A DNA stretch of 64,000 nucleotides from Strigamia acuminata (Eukaryota; Arthropoda; Chilopoda; Geophilomorpha; Linotaeniidae), in assembly GCA_949358305.1 (NCBI GenBank), contig OX442320.1:498501-562500 (forward strand). The letters are read 5' to 3'. The position numbers and the translations under genes are program-made. Shown here one piece after another: positions 19,993-30,371 of the stretch. The notes under the pieces are model-generated. The model made no database searches. It was given only the letters and a program-made list of their open reading frames with translations, and had not been told where the DNA came from. Each line of letters opens with the position of its first letter. The first letter of the stretch is position 1.

Positions 19993-22980
19993 ATGGCAAC
20001 TGCAGCTGGTTTAACCGCGGAAGTAGCGGAGGAGAAAGAAACACAATGGCAAGCCAAGGCCCAAGGAGCAGAGGATCTGCTCTTGACATCTGCAAACGTT
20101 CTCGACGGGGGTGAGCTAGAAGCTCTCCACGCAACAATAGACGCACAGTTGAGTGATCTCATTGACGAGCTTGCTGTCTTTAAAGATAAGATAGAACGTT
20201 CAGATTACCTGTTTAGTTTGAGACGTCTTGAAGACATTAGGACAAAGGTCAATCTTCTTAAGCAAAGGACAAAGTTTTCGAAGCAGATGCAGGACAAGTT
20301 TGGGGCCCATCCAGGCGGCAATACGTTAATGAATTCGGGATTTCTGAACAACTCATCAATCATATCACGGAAGACTACAAAGCTTCCAAAGCTGACTCTT
20401 CAGAAATTTGACGGGAATCCGATGGAGTATAAGAGCTTCATGGATATGTTTTCAACCACAGTTGACGCCGATGCCGAGTTATCGAACGTCGAAAAACTTC
20501 AATATCTTAAATCAAGCTGTATCGGGGAAGCGGAAGTGGCAATCAAGTCGTACCCACTTACCAGCGATTCGTATTTAATGGCACTTAGCAGTTTAGAAGG
20601 ACTTTTTGGGTCAGAAGTAGCCCAAAAGAACGCTCTGGCGAGGAAAATTCGTGAAGCCGAAGCAGTTAAAGATTTGTACCCAATCAAGCCAGTAAAATCT
20701 CTATTGACGTCCCTCACCGGTGCTTTCCGAACATTAGAACAGTTGAAGTTCCCAGTTACGACTACTGGATTATTTCTAATCCCGGAATTATTGCGGAAGT
20801 TTCCACCGGAATTGGGAAGACGATTTCATAGGATTTACAAAGGAAACGTGGAAAACGTTAATTTATTTCTCGAATTTGTAGCAAGCGAAGTCAGAGTAGC
20901 AGAATTATCAGACGATAGCGTATTTACCAGTCAGAAAGTCACCAAGAAGAGTGAGAAACCAGCAACTAGAGAGCAAAAAGAAGAATTACGAGGGACCATG
21001 TCATCTTGCGCGGTTGCGCAAAATACGTCATTCGGGTCCAATACGAAAGAATCATTCAAACCAAAATCAGGTCCAGTCCGGAAATTGATCTGTGCCTTCT
21101 GTGAAGGAGATCATTTCAACAATAATTGCGACGCAAATCTGGAAGTTTCGGAGAAATACGACATCGTTAAGCGAAAACGTCTATGCTTTAATTGCCTGAG
21201 ACCAAGCCATATAGTGGGTAACTGCCCTGTAAAATTTTGTTGCCGATCATGCGGTGGTCGACACCATTCTTCAATTTGTAACAGAGGTCATGCGGAAAAG
21301 CCAACTGATACCAAAGAAGAGAACGTCTCCGCCAACGTCTCGTTGTCGGTCTCAAGTGACGTCCAGCTAATGGTTTTCACAGCATTGTTCGTCCGAAAGA
21401 GTGGCGAAACAATCCCAGTTCGTGGATTACTCGATCCGGGTAGTCATCGTTCATATATTACGAAGCGGTTAGCAAAGAAATTACACCTAAACAAGATTGA
21501 GACGTATCACACCATGACCCAGTGTCTGCTGAACAAGGAACCAGTTCCTACAACTCATGACGTGTTTAGATTCGAGTTGCAGTCTCGTCACGACAAGCAG
21601 AAAGTGTCTGTATTTGCTCTTGATACCGACACACTTCCCAATATAAAGGGAGTGGTAGATCACCAGACGCTGCAACAAATCAAGTCGTTTAATCTTGAGA
21701 TGGCAGAACCACATCCCTCCGTGTCAGATGAGGTAGATGTCTTGATCGGAAGCGGAGCATGGTGGAAAATAATTCAAGCGGGAACGAAGAGAATTAGTCC
21801 AGAATTAGGAATGATGAAAACAGTTTTTGGATGGATTTTAAACGGACGAATTAACTCAAAAGAGCCTTCCATCTACAAAGACGATATCTCACTGGGAGAT
21901 GTATCGTGTATGGCGATCGATTCTGGAAAGAAGATGACTTTCAACACTTCAAAAAAGGACAAAGGCGGGTTTGGACAGGCGAATTCCACATCAATGCCCG
22001 ACGAGAAAAGCGAAAAGGGTGGAGTACGAGCAAAAGGCGTCATCGCTTCTCGTTTTGCCGCGAGCCGCTCTAGCGAGCTGGAGGTACGGCATCCTGACGT
22101 CCCCATCGAATTGGAAATAGATGGAAAGCGGACGTTTAAAGGGATAAGGTCGGGCAAGATGGCGATTTCTCAGAGTCCTGACACACTGGAGTCTACGGAA
22201 AAGAAAGGAGAATTTCCGAAAAATTTCAAAAAAGATGAAGAAAAGGGTTTAAGTAAATGGAGGAAGATATTGAAATGGAGTCGCAAGAAACTCACCAATT
22301 CGCACAGAAGATCAAATGAAGTCACAAAGGCCACGGGAAATATACATTTAGTAATTGGCCCAATGTTTTCTGGAAAAACTACTGCTTTACTTAATGTAAT
22401 CCGAAATGAAGAAGAAAATTCTTGCCTGCTTGTTAAGCATTTGACAGACGTTAGATATAGTAAAGATGAAATGGTAAGCCACACCGGACAACGACGTCCA
22501 GCGGTTCGGGTCGCGTCGTTACAGGAAATCAAGAAAATTGCGGAGTCGGTCAAGACGATAGGTATCGACGAAGGGCAATTTTTCGGAGACATCGATTCGT
22601 TTTCCGACGAAATGGCGAACGAAGGAAAGAATGTAATAATTGCCGCTTTAAATGGTGATTTTAAGAGACGGAAATTCAAGGCAGTATCTAATCTCATTCC
22701 ACTAGCGGAAACTATTGTCAAACTTCATGCCAAATGCCACTTTTGTGGAAACCAAGCGTCGTTCACCAAACGAATATCGGGTGAAACGCAAGTTCAGGTT
22801 GTGGGAGGAGAAGAGAGATACAAGCCAACGTGTCGTACCTGTTTTCAGAAATCAATCAATTCTATAGAAGTCAAGAGAAAGCTAATTAATGGAGCGGCAC
22901 ATTTAAGTTTAGCGATTTTGAATCGAAGATTACCTCCATGGGTGGCCAGTCTGATCTGCAAAAAATTGCGCCCACCTTAA
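19993..22980 (+). CDS. Gag-protease-thymidine kinase fusion polyprotein (995 aa)
   Basis: Single uninterrupted ORF. Residues 1-350 are BEL-type Gag. C367/C370 begin a cysteine cluster followed by two CCHC knuckles (C398-C401-H406-C411 and C417-C420-H425-C429). The aspartic protease has active-site D481 in LLDPGSHRS and the DVLIGSGAWW segment near 583. After a lysine-rich linker (about 640-780) comes a complete TK1-type kinase: P-loop GPMFSGKTT at 789-797, IDEGQFF at 858-864 with the expected catalytic Glu (E860), an ALNGDFKRRKF lasso-like segment, four zinc cysteines C915/C918/C947/C950 and the FTKR and GGEERY segments before the last pair. TK1 enzymes phosphorylate thymidine to dTMP. Every key residue I know for the family is present, so activity is plausible. 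No RT or integrase follows. Fusion to Gag would place the kinase inside particles, with release by the protease (inference). Confidence 0.92.
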   Translation: MATAAGLTAEVAEEKETQWQAKAQGAEDLLLTSANVLDGGELEALHATIDAQLSDLIDELAVFKDKIERSDYLFSLRRLEDIRTKVNLLKQRTKFSKQMQDKFGAHPGGNTLMNSGFLNNSSIISRKTTKLPKLTLQKFDGNPMEYKSFMDMFSTTVDADAELSNVEKLQYLKSSCIGEAEVAIKSYPLTSDSYLMALSSLEGLFGSEVAQKNALARKIREAEAVKDLYPIKPVKSLLTSLTGAFRTLEQLKFPVTTTGLFLIPELLRKFPPELGRRFHRIYKGNVENVNLFLEFVASEVRVAELSDDSVFTSQKVTKKSEKPATREQKEELRGTMSSCAVAQNTSFGSNTKESFKPKSGPVRKLICAFCEGDHFNNNCDANLEVSEKYDIVKRKRLCFNCLRPSHIVGNCPVKFCCRSCGGRHHSSICNRGHAEKPTDTKEENVSANVSLSVSSDVQLMVFTALFVRKSGETIPVRGLLDPGSHRSYITKRLAKKLHLNKIETYHTMTQCLLNKEPVPTTHDVFRFELQSRHDKQKVSVFALDTDTLPNIKGVVDHQTLQQIKSFNLEMAEPHPSVSDEVDVLIGSGAWWKIIQAGTKRISPELGMMKTVFGWILNGRINSKEPSIYKDDISLGDVSCMAIDSGKKMTFNTSKKDKGGFGQANSTSMPDEKSEKGGVRAKGVIASRFAASRSSELEVRHPDVPIELEIDGKRTFKGIRSGKMAISQSPDTLESTEKKGEFPKNFKKDEEKGLSKWRKILKWSRKKLTNSHRRSNEVTKATGNIHLVIGPMFSGKTTALLNVIRNEEENSCLLVKHLTDVRYSKDEMVSHTGQRRPAVRVASLQEIKKIAESVKTIGIDEGQFFGDIDSFSDEMANEGKNVIIAALNGDFKRRKFKAVSNLIPLAETIVKLHAKCHFCGNQASFTKRISGETQVQVVGGEERYKPTCRTCFQKSINSIEVKRKLINGAAHLSLAILNRRLPPWVASLICKKLRPP

Positions 22981-23073
22981 AGAGTCACTGGGAATCTAAT
23001 CCTAGATGGATGAGAAGTTTTCAAATTGTTAAGAGGTTCTTCTTCACCTTCTTTTCTTTTCGGCGGCAATCTC
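22981..23073 (+). other. Segment before the 3' LTR of the kinase element
   Basis: 93 bases ending in a pyrimidine run and CGGCGGCAATCTC directly before the LTR. No purine tract is seen there; a purine-rich run (AAAGGAGGAAAGAGAG) instead sits about 14 bases inside the LTR. Confidence 0.6.
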
Positions 23074-24031
23074 TGTTTCGAGCAACAGAAAGGAGGAAAG
23101 AGAGACCACAACTGCTCGTCAATTTGATAGTAGTTTGATTTTATGTGTTCGAAAATGTAAAGAAGAGTTACTAATTTCGGTCTTATAATTGTATTATTTA
23201 TTTAGCAAATATCTAATCTTTTTCTGTTGTAATAGGAATTTTTACATGTCTTTTTTTGTGTGCCAATTTTCAGTAAAGACAATGTTTGTTAGGTATTTTA
23301 TCTCTTAGAATGACAAGGTCAAGGTTTAGGAATTTTTAGTCTTGTTTTCCAATGTTTTCATGCTATGTTTACCTATTTCTAAGTCTTGTCCTGTTCCCAG
23401 TTCAGTTGTGAAGGCGGAATGACGGGTTTGAAGCATCTGAGTTGCTTTAAAGGTGCATTGGAAAAGAAGGAATTGTTAATTTTGTAATGGATTGCAATTA
23501 ATGCATTTTTACAGTGTATTTGACTTGCTTTAGATGCGTTATTTGCATATTTAGTTAAGTTTATTCCTTTTCTATTTGTTATAATTCTTTCCAATGGTTT
23601 CTGTTAATTTTAGTTGATTTTATCTCTATTATGAGGCACAATGCAAGCTTTAACTTATGTTATTTATGAATTTAGTCACTAGGTGCCTCATGAATTTGTT
23701 GTTGCTATAGAATTGTTGTTGTTATGAAGTTGTTACACTCTTGTTATGAAGAATTAGAAGTAGTTAAGTTGAATTTGCCTCCATGTTAATGTTTTGAAAT
23801 GATTAAAAGCATTATCTGGATTTTTCTACACAAAGGTTTATTTTATTCAACATCCAACATGTGTGAGTAGGGAGAGTTAACCCCAAACTCCCTGGAGCAG
23901 CTCCCCTCAAGATCCAGTGCAGAAACTCAAGTCAACTCATTTCTCCTCTCAGTATAGGCCTATGGGAAATTTGCCAAGAATTCCCCATCGCGTTACAACT
24001 CGTCGCATCACGGCAGTGGCGAGTTGCAACA
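23074..24031 (+). repeat. 3' LTR of kinase element (958 bp)
   Basis: Same length and ends as the 5' LTR, followed by CAAC (24032-24035) and satellite. Confidence 0.95.
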
Positions 24032-26301
24032 CAACTGTGATGAGATCAAAAGTCTATTCTCCCAAATCATTGCTTGGATGTTTCTAAAACTTACATTGGA
24101 GCCTTCTACTAAGGTTTAAACACTATTTCTGAACATTCAGAGACATTGGTCTTGTGGTGTTTGTGCTAAGTCAACTGTGATGAGATCAAAAGTCTATTCT
24201 CTCAAATCATTGCTTGGATGTTTCTAAAACTTACATTGGAGCCTTCTACTAAGGTTTAAACACTATTTCTGAACATTCAGAGACATTGGTCTTGTGGTGT
24301 TTGTGCTAAGTCAACTGCGATGTGAAATGAGCTCAAAATTTTTTTTTCAAATTTTTTTGCTTGGATGTTGCTAAAACTTACATTGGAGCCTTCTACTAAG
24401 GTTTAAACACTATTTCTGAATATTCAGAGACATTGGTCTTGTGGTGTTTGTGCTAAGTCAACTGTGATGAGATCAAAAGTCTATTCTCCCAAATCATTGC
24501 TTGGATGTTTCTAAAACTTACATTGGAGCCTTCTACTAAGGTTTAAACACTATTTCTGAACATTCAGAGACATTGATCTTGTGGTCTTTGTGCTAAGTCA
24601 ACTGCAATGTGAAATAAGCTCAAAATTTTTTTTTCAAAATTTATTGCTTGGATGTTGCTAAAACTTACATTGAAAACTTCTACTAAGGTTTAAACACTAT
24701 TTCTGAACATTCAGAGACATTGGTCTTGTGGTGTTTGTGCTAAGTCAACTGTGATGAGATCAAAAGTCTATTCTCCCAAATCATTGCTTGGATGTTTCTA
24801 AAACTTACATTGGAGCCTTCTACTAAGGTTTAAACACTATTTCTGAACATTCAGAGACATTGGTCTTGTGGTGTTTGTGCTAAGTCAACCGTGATGAGAT
24901 CAAAAGTCTATTCTCCCAAATCATTGCTTGGATGTTTCTAAAACTTACATTGGAGCCTTCTACTAAGGTTTAAACACTATTTCTGAACATTCAGAGACAT
25001 TGGTCTTGTGGTGTTTGTGCTAAGTCAACTGTGATGAGATCAAAAGTCTATTCTCCCAAATCATTGCTTGGATGTTTCTAAAACTTACATTGGAGCCTTC
25101 TACTAAGGTTTAAACACTATTTCTGAACATTCAGAGACATTGGTCTTGTGGTGTTTGTGCTAAGTCAACTGTGATGAGATCAAAAGTCTATTCTCCGAAA
25201 TCATTGCTTGGATGTTTCTAAAACTTACATTGGAGCCTTCTACTAAGGTTTAAACACTATTTCTGAACATTCAGAGACATTGATCTTGTGGTCTTTGTGC
25301 TAAGTCAACTGCAATGTGAAATAAGCTCAAATTTTTTTTTTCAAAATTTATTGCTTGGATGTTGCTAAAACTTACATTGAAGGCTTCTACTAAGGTTTAA
25401 ACACTATTTCTGAACATTCAGAGACATTGGACTTGTGGTGTTTGTGCTAAGTCAACCGTGATGAGATCAAAAGTCTATTCTCCCAAATCATTGCTTGGAT
25501 GTTTCTAAAACTTACATTGGAGCCTTCTACTAAGGTTTAAACACTATTTCTGAACATTCAGAGACATTGGTCTTGTGGTGTTTGTGCTAAGTCAACTGTG
25601 ATGAGATCAAAAGTCTATTCTCCCAAATCATTGCTTGGATGTTTCTAAAACTTACATTGGAGCCTTCTACTAAGGTTTAAACACTATTTCTGAACATTCA
25701 GAGACATTGATCTTGTGGTCTTTGTGCTAAGTCAACTGCAATGTGAAATAAGCTCAAAATTTTTTTTTCAAAATTTATTGCTTGGATGTTGCTAAAACTT
25801 ACATTGAAGGCTTCTACTAAGGTTTACACACTATTTCTGAACATTCAGAGACATTGGACTTGTGGTGTTTGTGCTAAGTCAACCGTGATGAGATCAAAAG
25901 TCTATTCTCCCAAATCATTGCTTGGATGTTTCTAAAACTTACATTGGAGCCTTCTACTAAGGTTTAAACACTATTTCTGAACATTCAGAGACATTGGTCT
26001 TGTGGTGTTTGTGCTAAGTCAACTGTGATAAGATCAAAAGTCTATTCTCCCAAATCATTGCTTGGATGTTTCTAAAACTTACATTGGAGCCTTCTACTAA
26101 GGTTTAAACACTATTTCTGAACATTCAGAGACATTGGTCTTGTGGTGTTTGTGCTAAGTCAACTATGATGAGATCAAAAGTCTATTCTCCCAAATGATTG
26201 CTTGGATGTTTCTAAAACTTACATTGGAGCCTTCTACTAAGGTTTAAACACTATTTCTGAACATTCAGAGACATTAGTCTTGTGGTGTTTGTGCTAAGTT
26301 A
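24032..26301. repeat. Satellite block 3 (about 16 monomers)
   Basis: Continuation of the array interrupted by the kinase element. 147-bp-type monomers recur near 24317, 24602, 25308 and 25737. The unit before them typically carries GATCTTGTGGTCTTTG and the unit after begins CAACCGTG, which indicates higher-order structure. It ends in GTTA (26298-26301), the BEL-2 target duplication. Confidence 0.96.
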
Positions 26302-27573
26302 TGTTGCAAACAGACATGTCGAACTCGGAAGTCGCGTGGTACATTCATAGGCAACTGTCCTGTTGCGCATCCATGATCGTATAGTAGAAATTCCAGCAGC
26401 AGAAAGCGTTAGGCCTAGCATTAGGCCTAGTTCTCAAACAGTAGATCAGATGGGAAAAACATCTCAGCTAATGGGCAAGCAAATGTGTCTTCAAGGAGGA
26501 GGAGAGTCAGCTTGGCTCTCTACTCACTCATTCTCTGGGAACTCATTTCAGAAATAATCCAAAGGAAGAACATCAGAGAAAGAGAAAAGAATAACAACTT
26601 ATTTATTCTAAATCAACCATAACAAACTTCTTCTAGCAACAGCTAGTAACAACAGCAACAACAACTAAGCCTAGCAACAACAAGCGCCTAGCAACCGTGA
26701 ACAATGGCGCTAAAATAGGCTTATTTACAAGCGACAATTACTCATTATAAATAACTTATTGCCTCCAAAGAGGGCGCTACGTGTCTCAAACTTAACCCTT
26801 TTACATCAAATTGATAACAAGTAATAAAAGCTTAATCTTAACATCTATTAGAGGCATAAAATACATAAATAAACAAGTATTAACAATTCCCAATCTTAGT
26901 TCCGGAGGAAAGCCAACTTCCCTTCTCAAAGACAAAAGCCAACCGCTCATCATGCAAGATGGCGGCACAGCAACTTGCTAACAGCTGTGCAGGCGAACAG
27001 GAGCGAGCCAGACAGACTTCCATAGCCGCCCTTGACCAGACATCGACGCAAGGACTTTCCAAACAGCGTGGGGACTCGAACGAGAGTCCAAACCAAGGCG
27101 TATCGACGCCGCTCTAGACACACACGCGGATCCGATGCGTCCAAATGCCGTCAACTGTCACGGGAGCTTTACGCCGCTCGCCACCTGCTGCCTCACGTCT
27201 TGGAAAGTCGCTGACCCCCTAAAACATTAAGCAAAAGGTAAACAACAATCAAATAAAATATGCCTATCTCAAAACAACTCTAATAATTCTTAAACTAATA
27301 CACAGAATTACTAAGCCACTAAAACGATCACATCAAAACGACCACAAGTGACCGACAACACATCTCCCGACCAATCCAGGTGCGACTGGCAGCATGACGA
27401 CCGTCAAGGACATCACCAAACAAGACCGCTGGTCAGCCAAACAACCGGACATCTCAGATATGTCTCCAACTTGTGTCAAAAACTAAAAAGCAAATTAAAA
27501 AGTCAAATCTTCTTTTCAGAAGCCAAAACGTGGAAAACTTCTAAATCTTTTTGTTGCGTTCCTGCTCGCAACA
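26302..27573 (-). repeat. BEL-2 3' LTR (1,272 bp)
   Basis: Sense ends TGTTGCGAGCAGG...TTTGCAACA. It matches 57281-57884 (last part) and 62745-64000 (first 1,256 bp on the plus strand) without net length change. A small tandem TAGGCCTAG pair lies near 26409-26430. Confidence 0.94.
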
Positions 27574-27623
27574 TCGCTGCCAGCCGAAAAAGAAGAGAAC
27601 AGCCGGCCGAAAGGTCCGGTGCT

Positions 27624-28819
27624 CTAGTCCAGCTCCAACGCCCGTACGTGTTTGACCGATCGTCTGTATTCTTTTCCGTTTGACGAAAGCACCCGTACGA
27701 CTCGAACGAGACCGTCTTCCCCGGGCATGACCTCGGTGATACGGGCAAGAGGCCAGAAATAGGGATTGCTTCCTACTTTCTCCAGCAAAACCACTTGTCC
27801 AACTTCTGGATTTTTGTATGCGGAATCCCCCTTCACCTCGTGGAAATTCCGGAGCTGCTTTAAGTAGCTTTCCTTCCAAAGCCTCCAAAACTCCCAGAGG
27901 TGAAGTCTCCGCTTCTTCTCTAGATGCAGTAAATCCTTTCTACGAATGGCGTGCAATGGTCGATTTATAACAAACTTCGGCATACCTCCTGTTAAGAAGT
28001 TTTCGGGTGAAATGACGCGGCCCCCGTCAGGTTCCTCGTGTACGTAAGAGAGAGGACGCGAGTTCAGTACCGAACTGACTTCCGCCGACAGTGTCTGTAA
28101 CGTTTCCAAATCGACTGTATGGCAAAGCAACGTCTTCCGTAGCTTGTCCTTCACGGAACGGACGAGCCTTTCTCAAGCTCCGCCCGCCCATGGCGAGAGA
28201 GGTGGGATAAAAGACCAGACTATTCGCTTTTCCGAAAGCAATGTCTTTATCCCGTCCTTAACCAATAACTTCCCCCACGATTGAATCTCTTGGCTACCCC
28301 GCTCGAAGGTCTTTGAATTGTCCGAGAAGACCTTCGCCGGATAACCGAATCGAGCGCCAAAACGACGGAACGCCAACAGAAACTTCTCGACCGATAAATC
28401 AACCGAGACTTCCAAGTGAATGGCTCTCGTCGCCAGGCAGGTAAATAGTAATATGTATACCTTTTTGTCCTTTTCCTTACTCGTGATTTTCAATGGTCCG
28501 AGGTGATCTATGCCCGTGTTTTGAAACGGAGCTGCCGGCGTAACTCTCTCCATAGGAGGATCGCCAGTAGAAGGATTATGACGTCCTAATCGTTCCTTCT
28601 TACAGGTTAGGCAGCTACGAATCACAGACTTAATTGTTCTTCGACCTCGTATCACCCAATAGCGATCTCGGACACGATAAAGTGTCTCGCTAAGGTCACC
28701 GTGCAACAACTGCAGGTGAGCTCGTCTAATGATCAGTTTGGTGACCCAGCTGTCAGGGTGTAACAGAATAGGGTAAGCCTCGTCGAAAGACAGTGTCGAC
28801 TTCCCTAAACGACTTCTCA
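27624..28819 (-). pseudogene. BEL-2 integrase region, one nonsense codon
   Basis: The minus strand encodes the zinc-binding HLQLLHGDLSETLYRVRDRY segment, the integrase core with D in GIDHLGP and D in VFSDNSKTF, the SPWAGGA block, and the BEL C-terminal domain ending VKHVRALELD. A single TGA near 28164-28170 replaces the Trp codon right before the expected catalytic Glu, so the frame is split into 28820-28173 and 28154-27624 without a frameshift. At 28819 the coding sequence stops at the Harbinger insertion and resumes at 31995. Confidence 0.9.
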
Positions 28820-28852
28820 TACCTTGTTCGCACCAAAATGTTTGGGCTAGCC
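28820..28852 (+). repeat. Harbinger left terminal inverted repeat
   Basis: 33 bp, starting TACCTTGTTCGCACCA; pairs with 31962-31994 with a single mismatch. Confidence 0.93.
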
Positions 28853-28947
28853 TAATTTTTAAAACTAGTTCTAGCCTGACATTAGGTTAAAAAGTTCAGG
28901 CTAGAGCGTTCGCACCAAAAGGCATAAAGCCACAAATCCAGGCATGT

Positions 28948-30270
28948 GTGAACGATCAAACAGGAAACAGGAACAATGCAATCCAGGAGGTGATCTCAAT
29001 CATTATCAAAATGGCTGCACTAACAACACAACAATTTGAAATGATGCTGTTTGTTATGTCTTCGAAGTTAAATGAAGTGAACACTCGAATAGCAGCAAAC
29101 CACCACAGATTGATGCAGCTGTTGCGCCATCGCCAGCGCCGCCAAATTCGTCTACGCAAAATGGAGTTAATTATTACCACATACTTGATTCAAATGCAGA
29201 GGGCCCAGCCTGTTTGTTGGTCACAAGTAAAATCAGACGAATGGTGGGTAATTGCGAAAAATATGTCTGACAAGCGGTGGAAAGACAACTTCAGAGTCTC
29301 GAGAGCAACATACAACTATTTGTGCACCCAGATGAATGAAATGACACGTGAAGACACACACTACAGACGGAGCATTGAATTAGATAAACGAGTTGCGATT
29401 GCATTGTACACTCTTGCCTCAACAGCCGAATTTAGAACAATTGGACATTTGTTTGGGATTGGCAAGACGTCAGTCTGCGAGATACTACATGAATTTGTGT
29501 GCTTAGTTGTTGATAAGTTGATGCCTGAACATATAAAGTTCCCACAAACCCGGGAGGAATTGAAAATGAAGGCAGAAGAGTTTAAATTGTTATGGGAATT
29601 TCCTCAGTGCATCGGGGCAATAGATGGTACACATATTAAAATTGGTCCACCCAAAGAACATGCAGTTGATTATTATAACTACAAAAGTTGCTACAGCATT
29701 GTTTTGTTAGCAATTTGTGATGCTGCGTACAAATTCACGTACATTAATGCTGGTGCAGCAGGAAGAAACAATGACTCCCATGTGTTTCAAAATTGTGGAA
29801 TATTTTCTGTAATGACAAAGTGTCAATTATTACATGATCTTGGTGAACTGTATATGGGTAAAAAAATTCCTTTGCTGTTGCTTGCTGATTCTGCCTTTCC
29901 ACTAATGCCAACGGTTATGAAACCTTTTCCAGATAATAATGATTTACCTGATGAAAAAAGATTATTTAACTATCATTTGTCCAAAGCTAGGAGAGTTATT
30001 GAAAATGCATTTGGCCGTTTGAAGGCACGATTTCGATTTGTTAGTAAAAGAATAGAATTAAATTTAGAAAATGTGTCACAAGTAGTCCAATGTTGTTGCA
30101 CATTGCATAATATTTGTGAGCAATTAAATGATAATGTTGAGCAAGCGTGGCTAGATGAATTGAGTGTTGCTGTAAACAACGAGGGTCATGCAACTGTGCT
30201 TGGGGAGAGAGATAATGGAGCTCAAATAATCCGAGAGGCACTTGTTGAATACTTCCAGACCCTCCCGTGA
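28948..30270 (+). CDS. PIF/Harbinger DDE transposase (440 aa)
   Basis: Intact ORF with the nuclease domain known as DDE_Tnp_4/HARBI1-like. The acidic triad is visible: D226 in GAIDGTH, D314 in LADSAFPL and E352 in RRVIENAFGRLKARF. A helix-turn-helix-like stretch precedes it (about 148-190, containing TIGHLFGIGKTSV). Length fits the family. The true start may be the ATG at 29011 (MAALTTQQ), because the residues before it are not conserved-looking. AATAAA-type signals follow at about 30328. It cuts and joins the element ends, and in known PIF/Harbinger systems needs the Myb-like partner to enter the nucleus and bind DNA. Three acidic residues and an uninterrupted frame suggest it is active. Confidence 0.95.
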   Translation: MNDQTGNRNNAIQEVISIIIKMAALTTQQFEMMLFVMSSKLNEVNTRIAANHHRLMQLLRHRQRRQIRLRKMELIITTYLIQMQRAQPVCWSQVKSDEWWVIAKNMSDKRWKDNFRVSRATYNYLCTQMNEMTREDTHYRRSIELDKRVAIALYTLASTAEFRTIGHLFGIGKTSVCEILHEFVCLVVDKLMPEHIKFPQTREELKMKAEEFKLLWEFPQCIGAIDGTHIKIGPPKEHAVDYYNYKSCYSIVLLAICDAAYKFTYINAGAAGRNNDSHVFQNCGIFSVMTKCQLLHDLGELYMGKKIPLLLLADSAFPLMPTVMKPFPDNNDLPDEKRLFNYHLSKARRVIENAFGRLKARFRFVSKRIELNLENVSQVVQCCCTLHNICEQLNDNVEQAWLDELSVAVNNEGHATVLGERDNGAQIIREALVEYFQTLP

Positions 30271-30371
30271 TAAAAATTCCAAAAATAGACTTGTGTACTT
30301 TCTGCATGTAAAACCAACTAAAAAGCAAATAAAATAAATGAGTAATATATGTTTTTATTTATAAAGTGAAT
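30271..30371. other. Convergent 3' intergenic segment of Harbinger
   Basis: About 100 bases between the two stop codons, holding AATAAA-type signals for the transposase strand. Nothing else is seen. Confidence 0.6.

Larger units (their letters stand above)
17865..24031 (+). mobile_element. BEL/Pao element carrying a thymidine kinase instead of pol (6,167 bp)
   Basis: Complete, compact element: 958-bp LTRs (17865-18822, 23074-24031), CAAC duplicated at 17861-17864 and 24032-24035, a primer-site motif just inside the 5' LTR, and one 995-residue ORF. The ORF has BEL Gag and protease, then a TK1-family kinase. Nothing resembling RT, RNase H or integrase is present between the LTRs, so transposition must rely on another BEL element. 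The LTRs differ at very few positions (A versus G at 18803/24012 is the one noticed), so insertion is recent and the kinase frame has had little time to decay. Confidence 0.95.

Noticed and set aside
22170-22721. 183-codon minus-strand frame
   Set aside because: Antisense shadow of the thymidine kinase domain.
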